DNA of 44,653 bases from Anaerolineae bacterium (lineage in GTDB: Bacteria; Chloroflexota; Anaerolineae; JAAYZQ01): NCBI GenBank assembly GCA_016929795.1, contig JAFGIA010000357.1, positions 1-44,653 of the forward strand. Direction: 5' to 3'. Positions 16,124 to 24,533 of this stretch are shown here, one piece after another. Made by a program: the position numbers and the translations under genes. Numbering within the stretch: position 1 is the stretch's first letter; each line of letters opens with the position of its first letter. The notes under the pieces were generated by a model that made no database searches, was not told the origin of the DNA, and worked only from the letters and a program-made list of their open reading frames with translations.

Positions 16124-16654
16124 CTATCCGCTTAATGCAGCCAGCACGCGCGCCGGCATTTCGTCACGGTTGGCCTCTGTCACTCCGAATATGGCTGTCT
16201 CCACGCCGGCGAGCCGCACTTGCAGCTCGCCCAGCAGGCCCTCACGCACGATCACCAGCGCCCGCTCCACCTTGCCTGCCTGGAGCAGCGGCAGCAGTGG
16301 CGCCAGCCCTTGGCCGCGCCACAGCTCCAGCTTGCCGATCTCGTCGACAAAGACCAGGTCACTCCCGCCGAGGGCAAGCTCGATCGTGTCCACTACCCAG
16401 GCGATCGCGGCGGCGTCGAACGAATAGGGGCCAACCGCCGGCCCCCCCAGGTCGCGATCGGTACGCGCCAGCAGCCGGCGCTCGCCGGTGGCGAGGTCGA
16501 TCCCCCAGGTGCCCACTTTTTGACCACATGCATTCTTGAGAGCAGGCGCCAGGACGCCACCACAGGCCAGCCCATTGCGGCGCGCCAGGCCAACCACCCG
16601 CTCGGCGACCGTGGTCTTGCCCACTCCCACCTGTCCGGTGAGCAGGCCAATCAC
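16124..16654 (-). CDS. THEP1-type nucleoside-triphosphatase
   Basis: P-loop NTPase of the COG1618 family, 176 aa, the family's usual size. GTG 16654 forms a GTGA overlap with the cupin stop; the open frame runs further upstream but only inside the cupin gene. Walker A is GQVGVGKTT (about 7-15) and Walker B is LVFVDEIGKLEL (about 98-109), with the characteristic DEIGK. Family members hydrolyse several NTPs slowly in vitro and resemble nucleotide kinases; their cellular role is not settled. Third gene of the flavoprotein-cupin operon. Confidence 0.88.
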   Translation of the reverse strand: MIGLLTGQVGVGKTTVAERVVGLARRNGLACGGVLAPALKNACGQKVGTWGIDLATGERRLLARTDRDLGGPAVGPYSFDAAAIAWVVDTIELALGGSDLVFVDEIGKLELWRGQGLAPLLPLLQAGKVERALVIVREGLLGELQVRLAGVETAIFGVTEANRDEMPARVLAALSG

Positions 16655-17025
16655 GCGTCGCCCCGTGCCGGCGCGCCCTGCTGATAGCCCTGCAACCACT
16701 CCTGCGGCACCACGCAGATAAAGCGGAGTACCTCGTCGCCCTGGTTGACAAACTGGTGCATCTCGCCGCCAGGAACGAACACGGTGCTGCCCTGCTCGAG
16801 GGGCACGTCCCCTTCGCCGGTGCGCACCACGCCCCGGCCGGCAAGCACAAACACCTCGTGCTCCCACCAGTGGTCGTGATGCGGCGTCGCGCGTCCCGGC
16901 TGCACTTCGAATACACGCATATTGAAGAAGGGCGCCCCGTCGTCCGGCCCAATGGCCATCCGCATCGTCACACCCTCTGCGGCGGGACGGGCTTTTACTT
17001 GTTGAAAGTTCCTTACTTGGATCAT
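16651..17025 (-). CDS. Small cupin protein
   Basis: Single-domain cupin of 124 aa. The metal-binding motifs are clear: PHHDHWWEHEVFVLAG (His/His/Glu, about 48-63) and the second motif with GGEMHQFVNQG (His at about 89). The fold binds a divalent metal and acts as an enzyme or a small-molecule sensor; which applies here is unknown. It overlaps the flavoprotein gene (ATGA at 17022-17025) and the THEP1 gene (GTGA at 16651-16654). Confidence 0.85.
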   Translation of the reverse strand: MIQVRNFQQVKARPAAEGVTMRMAIGPDDGAPFFNMRVFEVQPGRATPHHDHWWEHEVFVLAGRGVVRTGEGDVPLEQGSTVFVPGGEMHQFVNQGDEVLRFICVVPQEWLQGYQQGAPARGDA

Positions 17026-18242
17026 GTTTTGCTCCTGTCGAAATGATCGAGATAAGAGATTCTACTCCCCTTGCTGCTTGATGCTACCAGATCCACCGGC
17101 CAAAGGAGGGTGGAGAGGATGAGACGCCGGGCCAGGCCGACGTAGCGGCTGTGCCCCGACACGACGTCGATCATGGCACGCGCAGCCACCGGGTTGCAAA
17201 TACCCAGGAGGTAGCAGAGGATGGGTGCCTGGTAGAATGTACCGGCAGTGAGTGCCGCTGTTGCCAGGTTGTGGCCAACTCCTGCCCAGAGCGCCTTTTC
17301 GTACCCGGAGAGATCGTCGTCGCCAATGGCACAGGCGGCGATGTGCCCACTGGCAAGGGCATAGCGGATGCCCTCGCCGATCAGTGGATCGACTAGGCCC
17401 GCGGCGTCGCCCACCAGCACACAGCGACGGGTGGTAAGCTGTTCCAACGGCCGTCCGCGCCAGAAGGGCCACGGGCGCACACGAAAGCAGGGCAGCGCGT
17501 GACCGTGCACCTGTGCCCCGTCGAGGCGTACCCCCAAACGCTCCACGTATCGCGCGAGTGCCTGGCGCAGGTTGGCCCGGCCGGGGCGAAGGCGGGCGAT
17601 GCCGATCGACAGGTGATCGCCTTTGGGGAAGGACCAGGCGTACCCCCAGGGGACGGTGCCGAAAGCAAAGAGGGCACACCGGCCATACTCCTCGCGCAGG
17701 CGACCGCGGGCCGGCAGCGGAACCTCGACCTCCAGCGTGCTCCCCATACGCCGGCCCTGGCGCAGGCCCAGTTGGCGTGCTATGCGCGACGCAGCCCCAT
17801 CGGCCGCTACCAGATAGCGCGCAGTCAAGACACGTTCGCCCACCTCGACCCGCACCTGCTCCGGCTCCTCCACCACACGCTGCACCGGCGTGCCATCGAT
17901 CACTTGGGCACCCGACCTGGCGAGCAGGAAGGCATCGAACTTGGAGCGCATGACCATGACTACAGGGCGCTCGGGCAAGGGGATGTTCGCAGAGGGCAGC
18001 CCAGGAAAGGTGAACCGCGCCGCGGCCGGCTCGGCTTCGACCACCGGCTCGAAATCAAAGGGAAAACTCTCCAGGGCGGGGCGAGGAATGGCCCCGCCAC
18101 ATGCCTTGTAGCGTGGCAGGCGGGCTCTCTCGATCACGAGTGTGTCGAGGCCGGCCTGGACCAGGTGATAGGCAGCCGCTGCGCCGCCGGCTCCGGCGCC
18201 GACGACGATGGCGTCGAAATCAGGTCGTGTGTGGGGTGCCAT
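17022..18242 (-). CDS. Geranylgeranyl-reductase-family FAD-dependent oxidoreductase
   Basis: FAD-dependent reductase of 406 aa related to geranylgeranyl reductases that saturate isoprenoid chains of lipids, quinones or chlorophylls. The FAD-binding loop is VVGAGAGGAAAAYHL (about 13-27). The family motif YKACGGAIPRPAL (45-57) and the second FAD motif LVGDAAGLVDPLIGEGIRYAL are present. Substrate unknown; an isoprenoid or menaquinone side chain is the usual guess. ATG 18242 follows a TACAAT -10 by 7 nt with no Shine-Dalgarno, suggesting a leaderless start. Heads the operon with the cupin, THEP1 and AlkD-like genes. Confidence 0.88.
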   Translation of the reverse strand: MAPHTRPDFDAIVVGAGAGGAAAAYHLVQAGLDTLVIERARLPRYKACGGAIPRPALESFPFDFEPVVEAEPAAARFTFPGLPSANIPLPERPVVMVMRSKFDAFLLARSGAQVIDGTPVQRVVEEPEQVRVEVGERVLTARYLVAADGAASRIARQLGLRQGRRMGSTLEVEVPLPARGRLREEYGRCALFAFGTVPWGYAWSFPKGDHLSIGIARLRPGRANLRQALARYVERLGVRLDGAQVHGHALPCFRVRPWPFWRGRPLEQLTTRRCVLVGDAAGLVDPLIGEGIRYALASGHIAACAIGDDDLSGYEKALWAGVGHNLATAALTAGTFYQAPILCYLLGICNPVAARAMIDVVSGHSRYVGLARRLILSTLLWPVDLVASSSKGSRISYLDHFDRSKT

Positions 18243-18249
18243 CAGCCTG

Positions 18250-18255
18250 ATTGTA
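18250..18255 (-). promoter_or_regulatory. Possible leaderless -10 box of the flavoprotein operon
   Basis: TACAAT on the minus strand ends 7 nt before ATG 18242. The matching -35 position is poor, so this is weaker than the other promoters listed. Confidence 0.4.
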
Positions 18256-18346
18256 GGCGCTGGCCGCGCTCGGGTCTGTAGCAGGCATCACGCCGCGCGG
18301 TGAGAATGAAACAGGGGGTGTGCTGACTGTTCATGCCGGTGACACG

Positions 18347-19459
18347 CTACCGATAGGCGAGACGGAACGTCAGGTAGAAGCTGGTGTGGATGGTGTGATG
18401 GGGGGATTCCTGGGTGCCCAGGCCGAGGCCGGTGATACGGTCGCTGGGCAACCCGCCGACGCTCACCCAATAGGAGCCGAGGGTATTGTACATGCCAAAG
18501 TCGACGCCACAGCCCGGTGGCGCGTCGCCCTTGACAGGAAGAGGGGCCACGCCGCCTGCCCACTGGACGAGCACTGTCTGCCCGACGGCACGCCGCCCTT
18601 GCAGGTCGAGCACCTCGACAAAGAGGCTGTGCTTGCCGGCCGATTCTTGCTCGTTGGCCCAACGCGCCTCGACCAGGCGCCAATGGAGCTGCCCCTCGCC
18701 TGTCCCGACAGGCGCAACGTACACACCCAGGCCGGCAAGCCGCGGGTCGATGGTGCGCGGCGGGAGTGTGGGGCGCGGGGTGGGCAGAGGCGTATCGGTG
18801 GGCAGCGCGCGCCGTGGACGCGGGGTCGGCGTCCCTGTAGGCGACGGCGTCGAGGTCGGCGTATCGGTGGGCAGCGGGGTGGCGGTCGGCGTGTGGGTAG
18901 GGGTGGGCGTGTCGGTGGGCAGTGGGGTGGCGGTCGGAGTGGCGGTGAAGGTAGGACGTAGCGTGCCACGTGGCGCGGGGGGGACCAACGCAGCGGCAAG
19001 CACCTGATCCCCGCTGCTCTTCTGCGTCCCAAGGAGGGCATACAAGACCAGGCCGACCAGGGCGAGGGCAATTACGGCCAGAATGGTGACCGCGCTGCGC
19101 CAGAAGCCTGGACGATGGAAAAGAGGCACGACCGGGGGTCGGGCGGTGCGGGAGGGGGCAGGCGCAGGGTGTTCCGGGTCACGGGCGTGGGTAACAATCA
19201 GCACCGGTGCCGGGCGGGCGTGTTGCAGCGTCTCCAGGCCGATGCGCGCCGTGTCATTTGAAGGGTTGAGCGCCAGGACGCGCTTCAGGCAATAGGCACG
19301 GCCCTGCGGTGTGTCGAGGGTCGAGCTGAGCCACAGCCACGCCGCCTCTGAATCAGGATGGTGGCGCACAGCGCGCGCCAGCAGCTCGCGCGCCAGGCTC
19401 CGATCACCCGCCTGCGCGGCAGCGATTCCACGGTCGAGCAGCCGGCTGTGCGCCGTCAT
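18347..19459 (-). CDS. TPR-like membrane protein with Pro/Thr-rich linker
   Basis: Unnamed protein of 370 aa. ATG 19459 overlaps the upstream GH3 stop (ATGA). An N-terminal TPR-like pair (about 8-75, with AAWLWLSSTLDTPQGRAYCLKRVLALNPSN) faces the cytoplasm. One transmembrane helix (about 122-147) leads to a Pro/Thr linker (about 165-245) and an extracytoplasmic C-terminal domain of about 120 residues (from PRLAGLGVYVAPVG) that I do not recognise. The N-terminal motif resembles helical repeats common in Chloroflexota membrane proteins. Coupling to the GH3 gene suggests a shared envelope role. Confidence 0.8.
   Translation of the reverse strand: MTAHSRLLDRGIAAAQAGDRSLARELLARAVRHHPDSEAAWLWLSSTLDTPQGRAYCLKRVLALNPSNDTARIGLETLQHARPAPVLIVTHARDPEHPAPAPSRTARPPVVPLFHRPGFWRSAVTILAVIALALVGLVLYALLGTQKSSGDQVLAAALVPPAPRGTLRPTFTATPTATPLPTDTPTPTHTPTATPLPTDTPTSTPSPTGTPTPRPRRALPTDTPLPTPRPTLPPRTIDPRLAGLGVYVAPVGTGEGQLHWRLVEARWANEQESAGKHSLFVEVLDLQGRRAVGQTVLVQWAGGVAPLPVKGDAPPGCGVDFGMYNTLGSYWVSVGGLPSDRITGLGLGTQESPHHTIHTSFYLTFRLAYR
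18864..18937 (-). repeat. Tandem repeat inside the Pro/Thr linker
   Basis: A 26-nt stretch (18864-18889) recurs at 18912-18937 with one mismatch, a 48-nt period. It encodes the repeated TATPLPTDTPT part of the linker. The length keeps the frame, so copy changes would alter linker length only. Confidence 0.75.
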
Positions 19460-22242
19460 CGTGCTGCGCTCCTGAACAGAGGCACCGGCAGCCAAGCCCC
19501 CACGAGCACCAGGGCGATCAGTGCCACGCGGCCGATCCAGGCTGCTTCGCGCAGCACAGTCCCTGGCACCACTCCCCAGCGCTCAATACGGACGACGTCG
19601 AGCGTGTAGAGCAGGTAGGCGAGGGTGGCACCCAAAACCACCAGGAGCAGCATCCGAATGACGACCCGGCGACGAGCACCCAGGCGCGTCAGGCGGCGGC
19701 CGCTCGCGCCTCCGACTATGGCCGCCGCGCTCGCCGCCAGCAGCAGGTCGATGCCGTCAGCCGGCGGCGGGTCGTCAGGCGTGGCGAGCGGCGCCGGTTC
19801 TGTCTCTCCGGGGTTGGGCGTGGGGGATGGCGAGGCCACAGCTTCTGTCTCTGCCGGGGGCGGTGTGGCCGTCGGCTGCACCGGTGCCTGGGGCGTGGGA
19901 GAGGGGGTATCGGGGGGCAGCGTGGCGGGGGCCAGGAGTGTGACGCTGGCGACCTGGGACTCGCTGGCGTCGCCGCTCGCGGCCCTGAACTCGACACGTC
20001 CCGGGCGCGACAGGGTCACGGTCCCCTCGGCCATGCCGTTTTTCGTCGCCGTCGAAACAGGGGCCAGGTAGCTTCCGTCGTCATAGATCGCGGTCAGGAT
20101 CACGTCTGTGCCATCGGGCACGGGGTGGCCATTCCGGTCGAGGACAGGGCCCGCCAGGAGTTTCACCTCGACGGGCGGCGAGATGGGGCCGCCGCCTGCC
20201 GGCTCGACACGCACCAGGGGGATGACCTGCTGCGGATCGGGCGCCAGCTGCCGCTCCAGGTCGTAGTTGATGCCCACCACGTCCACAGGCGAGGCACCTG
20301 CTGGCACCACCTCGCCAAAGAGGGCGCGCACCGCTACCTGAACAAAGGCATCGGTCTTGGCATATGCGCCCAGGTAGAGATCGAGCTTGCTGATCTCTGT
20401 GGTGTCGAGATAGTAGGGTGCGTTGAAGGCAAGCACGACCAGCCGGGCGTCGGAGGCGGTGCCCAGCGGGCTGCTCAGAAAGAGCTTGCCTGCGTCCGAG
20501 TTTGGCCCCTTGACAGGGTTCAGGTCCTGCTGGGCCAGAATGATCCAATCTGCCTGATCAACTAGCGTGGCCATGTCCGTTTCGACCGCTTCGCCATTGA
20601 GAAATGCCTTGAGCTGGCCAAAGGACACACTGGCGATGTCGCCAGAATCCACCTGTCCTGTGCCATCGGGCCCAAAGCTGCTCAGGATCGCTTCCTCTAC
20701 GGCTGTGCTTGTGAGTGGCGAGAAGGGCTGACAGTCGGCTGTAAAGCACTCGCGCACCGACCGGGCGTCGGTAAAGATCACGATCTTTTCGCCCCGGCGC
20801 GGCGCCGGGGGCACGGCGTTCGGATCGGGATAGATGAGCGTCAGGGCCTGGGTGGCGACGCGCTGTGTCACTTGGCCGCCCAGCCCGCACACCTGGAGCG
20901 CGGCGTCGGGGTACACTTCCACCGCCTCCAGCGTAAACTCGGGGTAGAGCCCGAGCTTGACGGCCAGAATGCGGCGCACCGCCTCGTCAACGCGTGTCGC
21001 AAACGCCGGGTCGCGCCTGTACTCATCCTGGAAAAAGGTCACCGCGTCGCGGATGTTGGCAAGCTGGGCCGGCCAATCACTGTCGAGGGCAAACTGGGCG
21101 AGCAGGAGCACGTCGTTGCCCGCCAGAAATGCCTCTTTGGCGATGCGGCGATGAGGAAAGGTAGTCAGGGTAGGATCAAAGTATTTGCGCACGGCGGGAA
21201 CGCCGAGGCTGTCTGACACCATCAGGCCGGTGGCGCGCCAGGTGGCGAACGGCGCCAGGTCGAGAATGGCGCGCATCGCCTCGGCATCAAAGCTGATCGG
21301 TGCTGTAAACTGGCGCACGTTGCGCTGAAAGCCGCGGTAGCGGATGTGAGAGGACATGAGGGCGTCGGTCACAGCATCAGGGTCGCCGTGGGCGTTGGTG
21401 ACAGCCATGAAAGGAGCCAGCTCGACGCGCGTGAGATCGTCGAGCGCCTTGTCCACCGTAGCGACCTCTTCGTCAGGCAGCCGGTCTGAGCCGCCATGCC
21501 CTGGAAAGTGTTTGGCTACCGTCGCCACGCGGCCGCCCGAGCCCTCATGCAGGCCGGCGATGTAGGCGCGCCCCATCTGGCCCACCCACCAGGGATCGCC
21601 GCCAAAGGTGCGCGTGCCAATGTCGCCTTGCCCATCGGGGCGCGGGTTGGCCAGCACGTCCGCGCCTGGCCCGAGGAGGAGGTTGATGCCCATGGCCGCC
21701 AGCTCCAGCCCCGTGATCTGCCCCACCGCACGGGCGTTTTCGGGCTGCCACGTCGCGCCGATCGCCATGGCGTTGGGCAGCGGCGTGGTGCCCCCTGTGA
21801 TGCGGGTGTAGGGGTAGATGTCGCCTTCGTGATCGACCGCGACAAAAAGAGGGACATGGGCTCCGCCGGCCATGGCCAGCGCCTGCAGGCGATTGGCGAG
21901 CTCTGCCACCTGGCGCGGGGTTGTGGCGTCGTTGCGAAAGTTCGAGTTGCTCGCCAGCAGCACCACCCCGCCCACTCGATCCTCCTCGACGAGGCGGGCG
22001 ATGTCACTGCCCGGGCCAGCGTCGCTGCCGACAAAGGCCACCAGAAAGAGCTGCCCGATTCGCTCCTCGACGGTCATCGAGGCAAGCACCGCGTCGATCT
22101 GGGGGGCTGGCTGGGGCGTCTGGGCGTGCGGGTGGGGGGGGGAGAGGAGAAAGAGGAGAAGGACGACGAGGCCACAGTGAGCGCGCCGCCGGGCCCATGT
22201 CCTGCCTCGTGTCTGGTTGCTGCCTGCCCTCCTATCTGCCAT
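19456..22242 (-). CDS. GH3 (NagZ-like) glycosidase fused to a C-terminal membrane domain
   Basis: Exported family-3 glycosidase of 928 aa. ATG 22242 (MADRRAG) is preferred: a -10 box ends 10 nt upstream, and the alternative GTG 22260 lies within the promoter. A signal peptide with an LVVLLLFLLS core precedes the barrel (about 45-390). KHFPGHGG and the nucleophile motif LMVSDSLG are present. The DSH dyad that gives NagZ its His acid/base reads PDEE, so catalysis differs or relies on another residue. A second alpha/beta domain (about 460-640) and an Ig-like domain (about 650-760) follow, then a Pro/Thr linker and two or three C-terminal transmembrane helices. Probably acts on amino-sugar glycans. 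Overlaps the next gene (ATGA). Confidence 0.87.
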   Translation of the reverse strand: MADRRAGSNQTRGRTWARRRAHCGLVVLLLFLLSPPHPHAQTPQPAPQIDAVLASMTVEERIGQLFLVAFVGSDAGPGSDIARLVEEDRVGGVVLLASNSNFRNDATTPRQVAELANRLQALAMAGGAHVPLFVAVDHEGDIYPYTRITGGTTPLPNAMAIGATWQPENARAVGQITGLELAAMGINLLLGPGADVLANPRPDGQGDIGTRTFGGDPWWVGQMGRAYIAGLHEGSGGRVATVAKHFPGHGGSDRLPDEEVATVDKALDDLTRVELAPFMAVTNAHGDPDAVTDALMSSHIRYRGFQRNVRQFTAPISFDAEAMRAILDLAPFATWRATGLMVSDSLGVPAVRKYFDPTLTTFPHRRIAKEAFLAGNDVLLLAQFALDSDWPAQLANIRDAVTFFQDEYRRDPAFATRVDEAVRRILAVKLGLYPEFTLEAVEVYPDAALQVCGLGGQVTQRVATQALTLIYPDPNAVPPAPRRGEKIVIFTDARSVRECFTADCQPFSPLTSTAVEEAILSSFGPDGTGQVDSGDIASVSFGQLKAFLNGEAVETDMATLVDQADWIILAQQDLNPVKGPNSDAGKLFLSSPLGTASDARLVVLAFNAPYYLDTTEISKLDLYLGAYAKTDAFVQVAVRALFGEVVPAGASPVDVVGINYDLERQLAPDPQQVIPLVRVEPAGGGPISPPVEVKLLAGPVLDRNGHPVPDGTDVILTAIYDDGSYLAPVSTATKNGMAEGTVTLSRPGRVEFRAASGDASESQVASVTLLAPATLPPDTPSPTPQAPVQPTATPPPAETEAVASPSPTPNPGETEPAPLATPDDPPPADGIDLLLAASAAAIVGGASGRRLTRLGARRRVVIRMLLLVVLGATLAYLLYTLDVVRIERWGVVPGTVLREAAWIGRVALIALVLVGAWLPVPLFRSAAR

Positions 22243-22251
22243 GGCAGGCCT

Positions 22252-22280
22252 ATCATACACCCAAATGGGGTTTATGGCAA
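22252..22280 (-). promoter_or_regulatory. Near-leaderless promoter of the GH3 operon
   Basis: On the minus strand: TTGCCA (22280-22275), a 17-bp spacer and TATGAT (22257-22252). ATG 22242 follows after 9 nt, so the leader would be only a few bases with no ribosome-binding site. Confidence 0.65.
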
Positions 22281-22300
22281 CCTACAAAGGACAGGTTTTT

Positions 22301-23095
22301 CTAACCGGATTTGTCGTAGACACCCCGGATCTGGTTCAGCTTGACGCGTGTCACCTCGCGGGCCATGTTGATCGATTCGTGGAGGTAGCGCGACATCTCA
22401 CCCTGCTGCCCCTTGGTATCGCTTTCGTCGCGGTTGCGCCAGCGCACGGTGACCTCTTTGATCCGGTAGCCGGCCTGGTCGATCAGATAGAGGAGCTCGA
22501 CGTCGAAAGCGGTCACCTTCCAGCCCATCGGCTGCTCGGCGCGGCGCAGAAACTCGAGCTGTGGAAAGGCTTCCAGGGCAACCTGGCGCCGGCACAGCTT
22601 GAAGCCGCACTGCGTGTCAATGATCTCGGGCAGCAAGGCGAGGCGGCGTAGATTGAGAAAGATAAAGCTGCCGACCTTACGCACCAGGGAAGAGCCCTCG
22701 CGCGTCATCTGGCGCGAGCCGATGACCACGTCGTACCCCTGCTCGTGCCAGGGCAGGAGCTTGGACAGCTCTTCGATCGGCGTCGACTGATCCATATCGG
22801 TCAGGAGCACCGCCTCGCCCCGCGCGCGTTGGATGCCTTCCCACACCGCGGCCGGCTTGCCACCATGGGGGATGTCGAACAGGTGAAAGCGCTCTTTGCC
22901 GGCGATGGCCTGCTCGATCAGGCGCTTGCTGTCGTCGGTCGACTCGTCGTTGACGATCACGACTTCCCAGGAGAAGGGCTGGCAGGCCAGGTAGTGGTGC
23001 ACCTCTTCGAGCACGCCCCTCTCCAGGTTCCTGGCTTCGTTGTAGCAGGGGATGACGACCGATAGGGCCGGTGCCTGTGTGTCAGATTGCATCAT
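22301..23095 (-). CDS. GT2 glycosyltransferase, Alg5-like
   Basis: Soluble GT-A glycosyltransferase of 264 aa. ATG 23095 (MMQSDTQ) overlaps the nfnB stop by 14 bp; the frame extends upstream only within nfnB. Motifs are SVVIPCYNEARNLE, IVNDESTDDS, the metal site LTDMDQSTPIEEL and DVVIGSRQ. It resembles dolichyl-phosphate beta-glucosyltransferases (Alg5 group) but lacks transmembrane helices. Position at the end of the nfnAB operon is unexpected; no glycan gene adjoins it on this strand. Confidence 0.85.
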   Translation of the reverse strand: MMQSDTQAPALSVVIPCYNEARNLERGVLEEVHHYLACQPFSWEVVIVNDESTDDSKRLIEQAIAGKERFHLFDIPHGGKPAAVWEGIQRARGEAVLLTDMDQSTPIEELSKLLPWHEQGYDVVIGSRQMTREGSSLVRKVGSFIFLNLRRLALLPEIIDTQCGFKLCRRQVALEAFPQLEFLRRAEQPMGWKVTAFDVELLYLIDQAGYRIKEVTVRWRNRDESDTKGQQGEMSRYLHESINMAREVTRVKLNQIRGVYDKSG

Positions 23096-24533
23096 CAACT
23101 GCAGGCAGGGCCTCGCCGCGCAGGTAGCGGTCAATGTCGGCGGCGGCGCGCTTGCCAGCGCCCATGGCCGAGATGACGGTGGCGGCGCCGGTGACGATAT
23201 CGCCCCCGGCCCACACGCCGTCCTTGGTCGTCCTGCCCGTCTCCTCGTCGGCGACGACGGTGCCCCACTTGGTGCGCTCCAGTCCACCCGACTCGGTAAA
23301 GACCAGCGGGTTCGGCCGCGTGCCAAGGGCCATGACTACCATGTCGACGTCCATGTCGAACTCGGAGCCTGCGATGGGCAGCGGGCGGCGGCGGCCGCTG
23401 GCGTCGGGCTCGCCGAGCTGCATGCGGATGCAGCGCATGCCGCGCACCCATCCCTGGGCGTCGCCATAGATCTCGACCGGGTTGGTGAGAAAATCAAAGA
23501 TGATGCCCTCTTCTTGGGCGTGGTGCACCTCTTCAGCGCGGGCGGGCACCTCTTCGGGTGACCGGCGGTAGACGATGTGTACCTCGTCGGCGCCGAGGCG
23601 CAGGGCGCTGCGGGCCGAGTCCATCGCCACGTTGCCGGCACCGACCACGGCGACCTTGCGCCCGATCTTGACCGGGGTGTCCCACTCGGGAAAGAGGTAG
23701 GCTTTCATCAGGTTGACACGCGTCAGGAACTCGTTGGCGGAATAGACGCCGTTGTAATTCTCGCCCGGGATGCGCATGAACATGGGCAGGCCGGCGCCGG
23801 TTCCCAAAAAGACGGCGTCGTAGCCTTCGGCACTCATGATCTCGTTGAGGGTGTAGGTTTTGCCGACGACGGTATCGAGGCGAACCTCGACGCCGAGCTT
23901 TTTCACATAATCGACCTCAGCATAGACGATGCGCTTGGGCAGGCGGAACTCGGGGATGCCATACACCAGCACGCCCCCAGGGGCGTGGAGCGACTCAAAG
24001 ATGGTCACCTTGTGCCCGAGGCGCGCCAGCGCACCGGCACACGTCAGGCCGGCAGGGCCGCAGCCAATGATCGCCACCTTTTTTCCCGTAGGCGGCGGAG
24101 GGGCAGGTGGCTCGGATGGGTGGGCGAGATCCCAATCGGCAACGTAGCGCTCCAGCCGGCCGATGGCCACCGGCTCTTGCTTTTTGCCGACGACGCAGAA
24201 CGCTTCGCACTGGGTCTCCTGGGGGCACACGCGGCCGCAAATAGCGGGCAGGGCGTTGTCGGCTTTGAGTGCGCGCGCGGCACCGGGCATGTCGCCCTCT
24301 TTTAGCCGCTCGATAAAAACCGGGATATTGACGCCGACGGGGCAGCCTTCGACGCACTTGGGACGCTTGCACTGCAAGCAGCGCATCGCCTCGAGGAGCG
24401 CGGTCTCTGCGGGATAGCCCAGGGCGACTTCGTCAAAGTTGTGCGCCCGCACCTGGGGGTCCTGCGCCGGCATCTCGTGGCGCGGCAGTTTCATCCGCTC
24501 GTGCTTGGGCAGGTCCTTGATCGAATCAGACAT
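23082..24533 (-). CDS. nfnB: NADPH-side large subunit of Nfn transhydrogenase (GltD-like)
   Basis: Large subunit of the electron-bifurcating NADH-dependent ferredoxin:NADP+ oxidoreductase, 483 aa. It starts at ATG 24533, overlapping nfnA by 8 bp with GGAG upstream. Two [4Fe-4S] cluster motifs are near the N-terminus: CLQCKRPKCVEGCP (about 52-65) and CGRVCPQETQCEAFC. FAD is bound by VAIIGCGPAGLTCAGALA and NADP(H) by VAVVGAGNVAMDSAR. The protein also resembles the glutamate synthase small subunit, but no gltB is nearby and an nfnA precedes it. Nfn balances NADH, NADPH and ferredoxin pools in anaerobes. Confidence 0.92.
   Translation of the reverse strand: MSDSIKDLPKHERMKLPRHEMPAQDPQVRAHNFDEVALGYPAETALLEAMRCLQCKRPKCVEGCPVGVNIPVFIERLKEGDMPGAARALKADNALPAICGRVCPQETQCEAFCVVGKKQEPVAIGRLERYVADWDLAHPSEPPAPPPPTGKKVAIIGCGPAGLTCAGALARLGHKVTIFESLHAPGGVLVYGIPEFRLPKRIVYAEVDYVKKLGVEVRLDTVVGKTYTLNEIMSAEGYDAVFLGTGAGLPMFMRIPGENYNGVYSANEFLTRVNLMKAYLFPEWDTPVKIGRKVAVVGAGNVAMDSARSALRLGADEVHIVYRRSPEEVPARAEEVHHAQEEGIIFDFLTNPVEIYGDAQGWVRGMRCIRMQLGEPDASGRRRPLPIAGSEFDMDVDMVVMALGTRPNPLVFTESGGLERTKWGTVVADEETGRTTKDGVWAGGDIVTGAATVISAMGAGKRAAADIDRYLRGEALPAVDDAI

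Noticed and set aside
23082..24533. Glutamate synthase small subunit (gltD)
   Set aside because: No gltB is adjacent and the preceding gene encodes the Nfn small subunit with its [2Fe-2S] motif.
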